Source: Porticoccus sp950063125
GTDB taxonomy: Bacteria > Pseudomonadota > Gammaproteobacteria > Pseudomonadales > Porticoccaceae
Reading direction: 5' to 3' (one strand)
Length of the DNA: 64,000 nt
NCBI RefSeq assembly: GCF_963973895.1
Contig: NZ_CAXBBF010000001.1
Below are positions 9,111 through 17,187 of the stretch, piece after piece; the first letter of the stretch is position 1; the number at the start of each line of letters is the position of its first letter. The position numbers were made by a program, and so were the translations under genes. Under the pieces are notes generated by a model. The model was not told the origin of the DNA. It made no database searches and saw nothing but the letters and a program-made list of their open reading frames with translations.

Positions 9111-9436
9111 GGTGGCTCCCAGTATGACTATTCGCCTGATTGATACATCAAAAATTATTATTACTTTTAGCATGTTAAGAGTGAAAATTCAATTTAAAAT
9201 AACAATACCTGTTTAACTGTCATCGTCGAAAATAAACAAATTGCATAATAATCGATCAATTTTGACGATCTGGTCAATTCTACTGATGATGAAGTTACGT
9301 TATGACCTCTATGGGAGATCATACGTGTCCACATTATTACTCTGAGCTATTACTCAGATTGTGAATGCTTAATTTGAAAACATCGCAGTACCTCTGTAAT
9401 TGGTCCATTCTAGTCAATGAAAAGGGAGAAATTGGC
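9111..9436. promoter_or_regulatory. Divergent intergenic region between the lysozyme-like gene and fumC, with inverted repeats
   Basis: This 326-base AT-rich gap must hold the promoters of both divergent genes. Visible structure includes the palindrome TTGAC-N6-GTCAA at 9262-9277, with another ATCAA half-site just upstream. There is also an inverted repeat TCTGAG-N6-CTCAGA at 9341-9358 that overlaps a direct repeat ATTACTC (9336-9342 and 9349-9355). No convincing -35/-10 pair could be fixed. No ORF in the gap has coding character. Confidence 0.45.
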
Positions 9437-10822
9437 ATGACATCTAGAACTGAGAGTGATTCCCTGGGAGAGATTCAAATCCCAGAAGAAGCCCTTTGGG
9501 GGGCTCAAACGCAACGGGCAATAGTACACTTTCCCAACTTGGGCTATTCAATGCCCCATGGTGTTATTCAGGCACTTGCTCTGATAAAAAAAGCTGCTGC
9601 CCTGGCCAATCTGGAACTTGGTGAACTGCAGTCCGAGCAGGCCTCTCTGATTGTTGCGGCCTGTGACGAAGTGTTGAGTCACAGGCATGATGAGCAGTTC
9701 CCGTTGTCCATCTGGCAAAGCGGCAGTGGCACTCAGAGCAATATGAACATGAATGAGGTGGTTGCCAATCGTGCCAATGAACTGGCGGGCCATACGCGCG
9801 GCGAGAAAACGCCGGTTCATCCAAATGACCATGTGAATCGCTCCCAGTCCTCGAATGATGTCTTTCCAACTGCCATGCATATCGCTGTCCTCTCCGCCTT
9901 GGAGAAAAATCTGTTGCCAAATTTGACAAACCTTCGGCATGCCCTGGCCAAAAAACAACACGAATTCTCGACGCAGTGGAAAGTGGGGCGAACCCATTTG
10001 ATGGATGCAGCACCGATGACATTGGGCCAGGAGTTCAGCGGTTATGTTGCACAGCTGGATTTCAGTTTGAAGCAGCTACAGCAGGCAAAACAGGAGCTGC
10101 TGCCACTGGCTATTGGCGGTACAGCTGTCGGTACCGGGTTGAATACGCCTGGTGGTTGGCAGGAGGCTGTGATAATGCAGTTGCGGGAGTTGACGGGTAT
10201 GCCTGTTGTGGCGGCACCTAATAAGTTTGCTGCCCTGTCGACGCATAATGCGATGTTGCGTGTCAGCAGCGCGTTGCGCCAGATTGCTGCTGATTTTATG
10301 GTGATCGGTAATAATTTGCGGATGCTGGCCAGCGGCCCCAGAGCAGGGCTTTCTGAAATACAACTGCCGGCAAATGAACCTGGCAGCTCGATTATGCCCG
10401 GCAAGGTAAATCCAACCCAGATTGAGTCGCTGACCATGATTGCGGCTCATGTGATCGGTAATGATGCGGCCGTTGCCATGGCCTGCTCCCAGGGGCATTT
10501 GCAGCTAAATGTCTTTAAACCATTGATTGTCCATAACGTGTTGACCTCAGTTGAGCTGTTGGGCAGCGGTGCGGATTACTTTAGCCGCTATTGTCTGACT
10601 GGGATGGGCTGTAACGCCGCTCAGTTGGCAAACAATGTAGAGCGATCCCTGATGATCGTGACAGCATTGGCCCCTGAATTGGGATACGACAAGGCAACCG
10701 AGATCGCCAAACATGCCCAGCAACAAAACCAGACCATTCGTGAAGTCCTGATAGAGCAGGACATTCTCAGCGGTGAGGTTTTCGATACATTAATCAGAGA
10801 GCATGTATTGGTTAATCGCTAG
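9437..10822 (+). CDS. fumC: Class II fumarate hydratase FumC
   Basis: FumC is the iron-independent, oxygen-stable fumarase of the TCA cycle, interconverting fumarate and malate. The protein carries the fumarase/aspartase superfamily signature GSSIMPGKVNPTQ, the N-terminal ALWGAQTQRA, the substrate-binding SGSGTQSNMNMNEVVANRA and the HPNDHVNRSQSSND segment with the catalytic histidine. The ATG at 9437 is preferred over the upstream in-frame ATG at 9365 because AAGGGAG lies nine bases before it and because family members start with a short stretch before the GE(I/V)xIP segment. That gives 461 residues, the normal length. It converges on the YkvA-like gene. Confidence 0.96.
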   Translation: MTSRTESDSLGEIQIPEEALWGAQTQRAIVHFPNLGYSMPHGVIQALALIKKAAALANLELGELQSEQASLIVAACDEVLSHRHDEQFPLSIWQSGSGTQSNMNMNEVVANRANELAGHTRGEKTPVHPNDHVNRSQSSNDVFPTAMHIAVLSALEKNLLPNLTNLRHALAKKQHEFSTQWKVGRTHLMDAAPMTLGQEFSGYVAQLDFSLKQLQQAKQELLPLAIGGTAVGTGLNTPGGWQEAVIMQLRELTGMPVVAAPNKFAALSTHNAMLRVSSALRQIAADFMVIGNNLRMLASGPRAGLSEIQLPANEPGSSIMPGKVNPTQIESLTMIAAHVIGNDAAVAMACSQGHLQLNVFKPLIVHNVLTSVELLGSGADYFSRYCLTGMGCNAAQLANNVERSLMIVTALAPELGYDKATEIAKHAQQQNQTIREVLIEQDILSGEVFDTLIREHVLVNR

Positions 10823-10858
10823 TTCGATTGCCAGGTCGGCAGATTTATTAGCGAGTAT

Positions 10859-11218
10859 TCAGTCGAACCAGTGAGCAAGACGTTGTTGCGCACGATCTTT
10901 CACCTGTTGATCGATATAACCGGCAAGGGTGGCAACCGCGCCAGCGATAACCGCAAGGTCATCCGTGTAGCCTCCGGGGATGAAATCCGGAATGGTGTCT
11001 GTAGGTAGAATAAAGTAGGCCAAGGCACTGTATACCGTTGCCTTGGCCCAGGCCGGAGTATCCGGCCTTCTGGCGGCATAATGGAGCCACAAACACTTCT
11101 CAATTAATTCACGGCCAGCTGTTTTTGCTGCATGCCTGACTTTGATCCAGAAGTCGGTACCGGAATAGCGGAGCTTTTTTTCCACCTTGATAGGTGCTGT
11201 GCCTGTTTCTGTCACCAT
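10859..11218 (-). CDS. YkvA family (DUF1232) small membrane protein
   Basis: DUF1232 proteins are short membrane proteins of unknown function. The family signature is present as AYFILPTDTIPDFIPGGYTDDLAVI near residues 68-93, flanked by hydrophobic stretches (KATVYSALAYFIL and LAVIAGAVATLAGYI). The 119-residue length is typical. It lies downstream of argS on the same strand with an 87-base gap and could be co-transcribed with it. The stop codon is 36 bases from that of fumC. Confidence 0.8.
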   Translation of the reverse strand: MVTETGTAPIKVEKKLRYSGTDFWIKVRHAAKTAGRELIEKCLWLHYAARRPDTPAWAKATVYSALAYFILPTDTIPDFIPGGYTDDLAVIAGAVATLAGYIDQQVKDRAQQRLAHWFD

Positions 11219-11305
11219 AATTAAAGGTTAGTCGGATCCTGAGCGAAGTCAAAAACAGTTTGGAGAACCAAAAGTCATTCCCGGTCAATATTTCTTCGAA
11301 CAGCC

Positions 11306-13042
11306 TTACATTTTCTCCATTACCTCAATGCCCAGCAAATCCAGGCCCTTGGCCATGATCTTGGCGGTGAGCTGGGCAATGGCAAGGCGGCTTGATCGAG
11401 TGTCTTCTGCCACATCCTGCTTAAGGATCGGACAGTGCTCATAGAATGTCATGAAACTGCTGGCTAGTTCGTAAAGATAATTACAAAGAATATGGGGATA
11501 GCCATCAAGGACCAGTTGTTCAAGAGTCGTCCCAAACTGTAGAAGTTTCAGAGCCAGGTCTTTTTCCTGTTGTGTCGTGAGAGCAATGTTTCCTGTCGAA
11601 CAATCGAAGTTGATGTCAGCTCGGCGGAAAATACTGCGGATCCGGGTATAGGCATATTGTAGATAGGGAGCGGTGTTGCCCTCGAAGCTGAGCATGCTGT
11701 CCCAGTCAAAAATGTAGTCGTTGGTGCGTGTTTTACTCAAATCTGCGTACTTGATGGCACCAATGCCCACTTTTCGTCCAATGGCGGCAACCTCATCGAT
11801 GCCGAGTTCGGGGTTCTTTTCTCTCACTAGCGTGCAGGCGCGCTCGATACCTTCCTGGAGTAGTTCCGTGAGCTTGACGGTCCCTCCAGTACGGGTTTTG
11901 AATGGTTTGCCGTCTTTCCCCATCATGGTGCCGAAGGGGAGGTGTTCCAATGTTATCTCTGTATTCACAAACCCGGCCTTTTTTGCCAGTGTAAATACTT
12001 GTTTCATATGCAGTGACTGCCTGGCATCGATAAAGTATAGAATGCGATCCGCATGTAATGTCATGCTGCGGTGGCGCAGTGCAGCAAGATCGGTTGTTGC
12101 GTAGAGAAAACCCCCGTCAGATTTCTGCACAATGACGGGGCTGGGCTTTCCTTCCTTGTCCGCAAGTTCCTCCAGAAAGACGACTTTAGCGCCCTGGTCT
12201 TCAACGAGCAGTCGCTGTTGCTCTAGCGATTCAATAATCCCTGCCAGATCGTCGTTGTAGGCGCTTTCTGCCTTGATATCACTGTGCTTCAGTGTGACGT
12301 TAAGGTTTAGGTAGACGGCCTCACTGTGTGTGATTGAAATGTCGATAAAACGCTGCCAAAGTTGGCGGCAATGGTGGTCACCTGATTGCAGTTTGACCAC
12401 GTATTGACGCGCCTTCTGCGCAAATTTTTCATCTTGGTCAAAATGTTGTTTGGCCTGTTGATAAAAAACCTCCAGATCCCCTAGAGCCAGTTCAGGTCGC
12501 TCCCCTTCACCCAAATGTTCCTCAAGCTCGGCGATGAGCATGCCAAATTGGGTGCCCCAATCCCCCATGTGATTTTGGCGGACCACGTCATGGCCCAGGA
12601 ACTCGAGGGTGCGAACCACGGCATCACCGATAATGGTGCTGCGCAGATGGCCCACGTGCATTTCCTTGGCCAGGTTGGGCCCGGAATAGTCAACGACAAT
12701 TTTTTGTTGATTCGACACCTGTACGCCGAGCTTTTCATCTTCGCTCAGTGTTTGTAGTTGGTCGGCAATGAAGCGGTTTGACAAGTGAATATTAATAAAT
12801 CCGGGGCCGGCAATATCCACATGATCGGCAATATCATTCAGGTTGAGATGCTTGACAATCCTGGCTGCCAAGTCCCGCGGGTTGCTTTTTTGCCGCTTGG
12901 CCGCCGCCATGGCGCCATTGGCCTGAAAGTCACCAAACTCGGGTCTGGTGCTGAGTGTGATATTGGTTGGGCAATCATCAGGAATGTCCGATGCCGACAT
13001 GGCAGCCCTTACGCGTTGTTCAATCAGGGTTTTAATACTCAT
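11306..13042 (-). CDS. argS: Arginyl-tRNA synthetase
   Basis: This class I synthetase charges tRNA-Arg. The N-terminal additional domain (MSIKTLIEQRVRAAMSASDI) leads into the HIGH-type motif in KEMHVGHLRSTIIGDA near residues 130-145. The family's KMSK-like loop region is replaced, as usual for ArgS, by the GKPFKTRTGGTVKL segment. The C-terminal DALR anticodon-binding domain includes YLQYAYTRIRSIFRRA. The length of 578 residues is normal. It is divergent from bolA across 252 bases. Confidence 0.97.
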   Translation of the reverse strand: MSIKTLIEQRVRAAMSASDIPDDCPTNITLSTRPEFGDFQANGAMAAAKRQKSNPRDLAARIVKHLNLNDIADHVDIAGPGFINIHLSNRFIADQLQTLSEDEKLGVQVSNQQKIVVDYSGPNLAKEMHVGHLRSTIIGDAVVRTLEFLGHDVVRQNHMGDWGTQFGMLIAELEEHLGEGERPELALGDLEVFYQQAKQHFDQDEKFAQKARQYVVKLQSGDHHCRQLWQRFIDISITHSEAVYLNLNVTLKHSDIKAESAYNDDLAGIIESLEQQRLLVEDQGAKVVFLEELADKEGKPSPVIVQKSDGGFLYATTDLAALRHRSMTLHADRILYFIDARQSLHMKQVFTLAKKAGFVNTEITLEHLPFGTMMGKDGKPFKTRTGGTVKLTELLQEGIERACTLVREKNPELGIDEVAAIGRKVGIGAIKYADLSKTRTNDYIFDWDSMLSFEGNTAPYLQYAYTRIRSIFRRADINFDCSTGNIALTTQQEKDLALKLLQFGTTLEQLVLDGYPHILCNYLYELASSFMTFYEHCPILKQDVAEDTRSSRLAIAQLTAKIMAKGLDLLGIEVMEKM

Positions 13043-13294
13043 ATGGCAGAGTGTGTCTTGTTAAATGAAAACGGGATTGTAGCCCCCCGTATCCAAAAAG
13101 CCAGTGGTTGCTGTTGATGGATACAGGGCCTGCCAGTATAGTCGAAGAGCATGGGTATACCTGACAGGAATCCGGTGTTGCCTGGCTTTCTCCTGATCGA
13201 GATGTGAGTTGACGCCAATTCCCCGACCATGACCCTACTCGAATAGTCGTCGCATTTATGCTGTTCCCCGTTAAACAATTCATATTCATCCGAG

Positions 13295-13609
13295 GTGACC
13301 TTGCAAGTTCAACAGACCATCGAAAACAAACTGACAGCGGCGTTTACACCGGATTTCCTGCAAGTGCTCAACGAGAGTTACATGCATGCGGTCCCCGCAG
13401 ATTCAGAAACGCATTTTAAGCTGGTCATCGTCTCTGGTTCATTTGAGGGGATGCGGGCCGTACAGCGCCATCAGCGGGTGTACCAGCTGCTATCTGATGA
13501 GTTGGCTGGTGGCGTCCATGCTTTGGCACTGCATATCTTCACGCCTGACGAATGGCGAGAGCAGGAGAGTGCACCTTCGTCACCGGCCTGTATGGGAAAA
13601 AATGGTTGA
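13295..13609 (+). CDS. bolA: BolA family protein
   Basis: BolA proteins are small KH-like proteins that pair with monothiol glutaredoxins and influence morphology and stress responses. The protein shows the characteristic N-terminal helix (QQTIENKLTAAF), LNESYMHAVPADSETHFKLVIVSGSFEG and the conserved RHQRVYQLLSDEL with a following HALALHIFTPDEW. Its 104 residues match the BolA subfamily. The start is GTG at 13295 with CGAG just upstream; TTG at 13301 is a weaker alternative. It is divergent from argS and followed after 89 bases by the DUF4399 gene. Confidence 0.9.
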   Translation: MTLQVQQTIENKLTAAFTPDFLQVLNESYMHAVPADSETHFKLVIVSGSFEGMRAVQRHQRVYQLLSDELAGGVHALALHIFTPDEWREQESAPSSPACMGKNG

Positions 13610-13698
13610 TTTCGGAAAATCGCATTTCTACGCATCCCTCTCATTTGCAATGCTGTATAGCTAACAACGATTCCTGGATGACGATAACGAGGTATAAG

Positions 13699-14121
13699 AT
13701 GAAAAAAATAACAAGTATTTTGATTGCGGCACTGGTGATTTTGTCACCGACAATCCATGCGGGTGGAGCGACAGACTCTGGTGGTGTGAAGGCCTACATT
13801 ATCTCGCCCAAAGACGGAGAAACTGTGAGCAGTCCGGTAACGGTACGGTTCGGCCTGCGTGGTATCGGTGTTGCTCCTGCGGGTGTCCAACGGGAGCATA
13901 CAGGGCACCATCATCTATTGGTCAACGTCCAACAGTTGCCAGATATGGATAAGCCAATCCCGGCTGATGACCAACACCGTCATTTTGGTGGTGGCCAGAC
14001 TGAAGTGAGTATTGAGCTGCCCCCGGGAGAGCATAGACTACAATTATTGCTCGGAGACCATTCCCATGTCCCGCACAAGCCTCCAGTACTTTCTGAGCCA
14101 ATAATCATTAAGGTGTATTGA
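13699..14121 (+). CDS. DUF4399 domain exported protein
   Basis: This is a predicted periplasmic protein of unknown function. MKKITSILIAALVILSPTIHA is a clear Sec signal peptide. The mature part shows the DUF4399 pattern: ISPKDGETVSSPVTVRFGL, then GHHHLLVN, HFGGGQTEVSIELPPGEH, LLLGDHSHVPH and a C-terminal PIIIKV. The histidine-rich motifs suggest a metal site, but that is inference. The ATG at 13699 is chosen because it starts the signal peptide and follows CGAGG; the open frame to 13552 overlaps bolA and looks non-coding. The length is 140 residues. Confidence 0.82.
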   Translation: MKKITSILIAALVILSPTIHAGGATDSGGVKAYIISPKDGETVSSPVTVRFGLRGIGVAPAGVQREHTGHHHLLVNVQQLPDMDKPIPADDQHRHFGGGQTEVSIELPPGEHRLQLLLGDHSHVPHKPPVLSEPIIIKVY

Positions 14122-14149
14122 TCTAGCGCAAGTCAATGATTCTGTTTAC

Positions 14150-14191
14150 TTAATCCAGATCAAATGGTGGTAGTTAAGCTCTTGGTTTAAT
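14150..14191 (+). promoter_or_regulatory. FNR-dependent class II promoter of ompW
   Basis: TTAAT-CCAG-ATCAA at 14150-14163 matches nine of ten fixed positions of the FNR/Anr site TTGAT-N4-ATCAA. TTTAAT at 14186-14191 is a good -10 element. With the start at about 14198, the FNR site is centred at -41.5, the exact class II geometry. The gene downstream is ompW, a known FNR target in enterobacteria, and fnr itself lies less than 1 kb away. The site was read by eye and not tested. Confidence 0.72.
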
Positions 14192-14229
14192 GGCCTTGTC
14201 TTTTAGTGCTACCTTTCTGGAGAAAGTAA

Positions 14230-14925
14230 ATGTTCAAGCAAAAAGCATTGTCGCTGGCAATTCATATGACCCTGGCCGGGAGTCTTTTGGCCGGGACCAC
14301 AGGTGTTATGGCCTACGAGGCGGGAGATGTTATTGTCCGTGCAGGTGCCGCAACGGTTGAACCTAACGATGACAGCAGCCGTCTTACACTTAATGGTGCC
14401 GGGTTGCCGAACAGCAAGGCCTATGTCGATTCCGACACTCAGCTCGGCCTTACCCTGACCTATATGTTGACGGATCATCTGGGTTTAGGCCTGTTGGCAG
14501 CCACACCCTTTAAGCACGATATTAAAGCCAAAAACTTGCTGGTTCCCGGAAAGATTGATGCGGGTTCGACCAAGCATTTACCGCCTACCCTGACGCTGCA
14601 ATATTTTCCGATGAAAGCTGAATCCCGGTTCCAGCCCTATGCCGGGGTCGGTATTAACTACACAAAGTTTTTCGAAGAGGACGTTGCCAGTGAACTTGAG
14701 GGTATTGTCGGTGCAGGCGGCAAGTTAAAACTTGATGACTCCTGGGGTCTGGCGTTTGAACTGGGTATGGATTACGCATTGTCCGATCGTTGGGTAGTCA
14801 ATGCCGCAGTGTGGTATATCGATATCGATACCGATGCGAAATTCAATTTCCCGGGCGCGGAGGTGAAGACCAAGGTGGATATTGATCCACTGGTCTATAT
14901 GGTGGGTATAGGCTACAAGTTTTAA
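14230..14925 (+). CDS. ompW: Outer membrane protein OmpW
   Basis: OmpW is an eight-stranded outer-membrane beta-barrel linked to hydrophobic solute uptake and to the aerobic/anaerobic transition. The signal peptide ends at GVMA just before YEAGDVIVRAGAATVEP, the family's typical mature start. The barrel shows DTQLGLTLTYMLTDHLGLGLLAATPFKHDI, QYFPM and PYAGVGINYT, and closes with VYMVGIGYKF, whose terminal phenylalanine is the BAM signal. At 231 residues it is normal. GGAG lies eight bases before the ATG. A strong terminator follows, so the gene is monocistronic. Confidence 0.95.
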   Translation: MFKQKALSLAIHMTLAGSLLAGTTGVMAYEAGDVIVRAGAATVEPNDDSSRLTLNGAGLPNSKAYVDSDTQLGLTLTYMLTDHLGLGLLAATPFKHDIKAKNLLVPGKIDAGSTKHLPPTLTLQYFPMKAESRFQPYAGVGINYTKFFEEDVASELEGIVGAGGKLKLDDSWGLAFELGMDYALSDRWVVNAAVWYIDIDTDAKFNFPGAEVKTKVDIDPLVYMVGIGYKF

Positions 14926-14951
14926 CGAAGAACTTTGTTCGCTGGTTGTAC

Positions 14952-14979
14952 AAAAGCCGGTTTTATAAACCGGCTTTTT
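14952..14979. terminator. Bidirectional intrinsic terminator between ompW and fnr
   Basis: A perfect 12-bp stem (AAAAGCCGGTTT / AAACCGGCTTTT) with a three-base loop is followed by Ts on the plus strand. The A-run on the left arm gives a T-run on the minus strand. It lies between the convergent stops of ompW and fnr and can serve both. Confidence 0.9.
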
Positions 14980-15027
14980 CGTTTCTGTATCAATCAAAAA
15001 CCAGAAGAAATGCTTAATTGAAAAATT

Positions 15028-15741
15028 CTAGTTGGCCAACTCACGTAGTTTGTCAAGATTGAGCAGTTCCACTTCCTTTTTGTCGACCTTCAGCAATGCC
15101 TGTTTTTGAAAGCGGCTTAATACCCGGCTGACAGTCTCAACAGTAAGCCCCAGATAATTACCGATGTCAGCACGTGACATTGGTAACCTGAACCGTGTGG
15201 CAGAGAGTTTAAGTCGGAAATTGCGGTTTGAAATACTCATCAACAATGTTGCCACCCGCTCTTCGGCTGTATTTTTGCTGAGTAGGCTAAGGAGTTGTTG
15301 ATCACCGGTAATCTCCAGGCTCATCAACTGGAAAAAGTGGCGTTGCAGTGTGGGGATTGCAATACTCAGTTCCTGAAGTCGGTTGAAAGGGATTTCACAG
15401 ACGGAAGAGGTTTCCATCGCGACAGCAGAATTGGTGTATCGGTTCTGGCCTATACCATCCATACCGAATATTTCCCCCGGGAGGTGAAATCCAGTAACCT
15501 GTTCCTGGCCACTATTGCTGATTGTATAACTTTTGATCGAGCCACTGCGAACTGCAAAGACAGAGCTGAATTCTTCTCCAGTATGGTAGATATGGTGGTC
15601 TTTTTGAAGAGGTTTGCCTCGCTGAATGATTTCGTCCAGTCGTTCTACCTCCTTGGTTTGCAGTGCAAGCGGGAGACAGAGCGCATTCATACGGCAGTCA
15701 CCGCAGTGGAATGTATTATTGTGGGGGCAGACCGAATCCAT
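15028..15741 (-). CDS. fnr: FNR/Anr family oxygen-sensing transcriptional regulator
   Basis: FNR binds a [4Fe-4S] cluster under low oxygen, dimerises and controls anaerobic genes. All four cluster cysteines are visible: the N-terminal FHCGDCRMNALC plus a central one in SSVCEIPF. The Crp-type sensor domain is followed by the HTH segment MSRADIGNYLGLTVETVSRVLSRFQ, whose recognition helix (ETVSR) matches FNR and predicts the TTGAT half-site. The ATG at 15741 is preferred because AGAGAG lies six bases upstream; the frame is open to 15798. It lies 57 bases downstream of the HemN-like gene on the same strand, recalling the hemN-anr linkage of pseudomonads. Confidence 0.95.
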   Translation of the reverse strand: MDSVCPHNNTFHCGDCRMNALCLPLALQTKEVERLDEIIQRGKPLQKDHHIYHTGEEFSSVFAVRSGSIKSYTISNSGQEQVTGFHLPGEIFGMDGIGQNRYTNSAVAMETSSVCEIPFNRLQELSIAIPTLQRHFFQLMSLEITGDQQLLSLLSKNTAEERVATLLMSISNRNFRLKLSATRFRLPMSRADIGNYLGLTVETVSRVLSRFQKQALLKVDKKEVELLNLDKLRELAN

Positions 15742-15797
15742 CGACATCTCTCTGATCTTATTATGTCTCATTATAGCGACGATCATGCTAATGGTCA

Positions 15798-16970
15798 TTA
15801 ATGACCGTTACATCGGCACGCCTGAAGACTATCGCAGAAATATCGGAGATGGTCGAGCCCAAGAGTGGTCAAGACCAGATAATCAGATTCTCTGGTTAGC
15901 CAACCCACAGACAGAGCTTCTTTAAAAAGTTTGGCGAGTTCCGGGCATAACTTGATGGTAAGGTCACAACTGGTCATATGTACCCGGTGAAAACAGAGCA
16001 ACTGATTGACCAGTTGCCAGGGTGGCAGGTTTTGCGGTTGATGAGCTGGAAAGAGCCCTGTGCAATGCACAGGGAGGTGCTTTTCATCAAGTGCCTGTCG
16101 ATAGTCGTGAATGGAGTCAGTATTCTGGTAGTATCCATCACCAAATTTACCCAGTGCACCAAGGCCAATACCAACCCAGTCTATCAGGCTGTCTCTGGCC
16201 ATTCCCCAGGGCGTATATTGGAGGGCCTCGCTCTGGCGAAGTTGCAGAAGTTTATGCCCTTGAATGATAAAAAAACGATCTGCCAAAAGTTGATAGTGTT
16301 GACTGCTCATTCTCCGCGAAAGCTGGCTGAGGGTTGCTGCACCCTCCATTGTCTGTAGCCCCTGTAACTCAATAATTGCCGGTTGATAGCGGATTAACTC
16401 AGTAAGCCAGTGGTCCAATGTATCCGGGTCGGCCTGATTGACCTGCAGGCAGCAGTGCCACTCTCCAAAATGAAAGTCACTGGCTGTTGTCAGGATCGAT
16501 GTAAATTGCTGTTTGTGGGGCGGTATTGCGGCATTAATGGTTAGTCGAAAGCAATCAAAATGAAGTCCCTTCATTAAGGCCAGTTTTTCGGCGGTTATAT
16601 CTGTAAGCGTGCATTCAAAGCCGTATTCACACGCTTTCTTGTTTCGGGGATTGAAATAACTGTTGGATAAAAAAACCAGTTCTGTGAGTTCACCCCTGTT
16701 CATGCCTTGTAATGGCCTGTTTCTGAGCCAGAATTTCACCAAAGGTTGGTATCTGAAGACAGGCTGAATCAGCTCGATCTCTCTGCTGACGAGTTCTGGG
16801 TAAGTGCTGTTGGCATCACACGGTATATAAATGTTCAGTGCAACCGGTGAGATTGACGTGCGTCGCTTCTTCAGTTGTTCCTTGGGACAACTGACCAGCG
16901 ATTTGAAAAACTCTGCCTCAATATCAGAGTGAGGACAGAACAGGTTGTTGGGTACCGTCGCAACGTGCAT
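15798..16970 (-). CDS. HemN-like protein lacking the radical-SAM cysteines
   Basis: The C-terminal half resembles oxygen-independent coproporphyrinogen III oxidase: YTPWGMARDSLIDWVGIGLG, FGDGYYQN, DYRQALDE and VNQLLCFHRV line up with the HemN segments ending in SLICNF. At the N-terminus, VALNIYIPC (residues 43-51) corresponds to HemN's start of the CxxxCxxC loop. Here it continues C51-DAN-S55-TY-P58, so two of the three cluster cysteines are gone. The GGGTP SAM-binding motif is replaced by RNRPL near residues 83-87. The reading frame is intact over 390 residues, so this is not a simple pseudogene. It lies just upstream of fnr. Catalysis as a radical-SAM enzyme is unlikely, and its role is unknown. 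Confidence 0.7.
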   Translation of the reverse strand: MHVATVPNNLFCPHSDIEAEFFKSLVSCPKEQLKKRRTSISPVALNIYIPCDANSTYPELVSREIELIQPVFRYQPLVKFWLRNRPLQGMNRGELTELVFLSNSYFNPRNKKACEYGFECTLTDITAEKLALMKGLHFDCFRLTINAAIPPHKQQFTSILTTASDFHFGEWHCCLQVNQADPDTLDHWLTELIRYQPAIIELQGLQTMEGAATLSQLSRRMSSQHYQLLADRFFIIQGHKLLQLRQSEALQYTPWGMARDSLIDWVGIGLGALGKFGDGYYQNTDSIHDYRQALDEKHLPVHCTGLFPAHQPQNLPPWQLVNQLLCFHRVHMTSCDLTIKLCPELAKLFKEALSVGWLTRESDYLVLTTLGLDHLRYFCDSLQACRCNGH

Positions 16971-17071
16971 TTGCCGACTGACTCACAGGTGACAACAGGA
17001 TTGGTTACTGAGGTTAAGGGGAATTGCCAAAGATCCACATGATATGGGTCAAATTTCTGATGTTAGAACGA

Positions 17072-17085
17072 TTGATCCCCGTCAT
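17072..17085 (-). promoter_or_regulatory. Possible FNR-type site upstream of the HemN-like gene
   Basis: TTGAT-CCCC-GTCAT resembles TTGAT-N4-ATCAA, with one perfect half and a weaker second half. It lies about 100 bases upstream of the HemN-like start, in the 217-base gap after msrA. No good -10 element sits at the class II distance, so this is a weak call. Confidence 0.3.
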
Positions 17086-17187
17086 TAAATGGTTCGAAAC
17101 AAGGCATGATTGTCGTCATCAGGTCCGGTTTTCGACCGTTACTGTCTCATCAAGTGCCACAGGGTTGCCGGGCGCAATGCTATGCTG

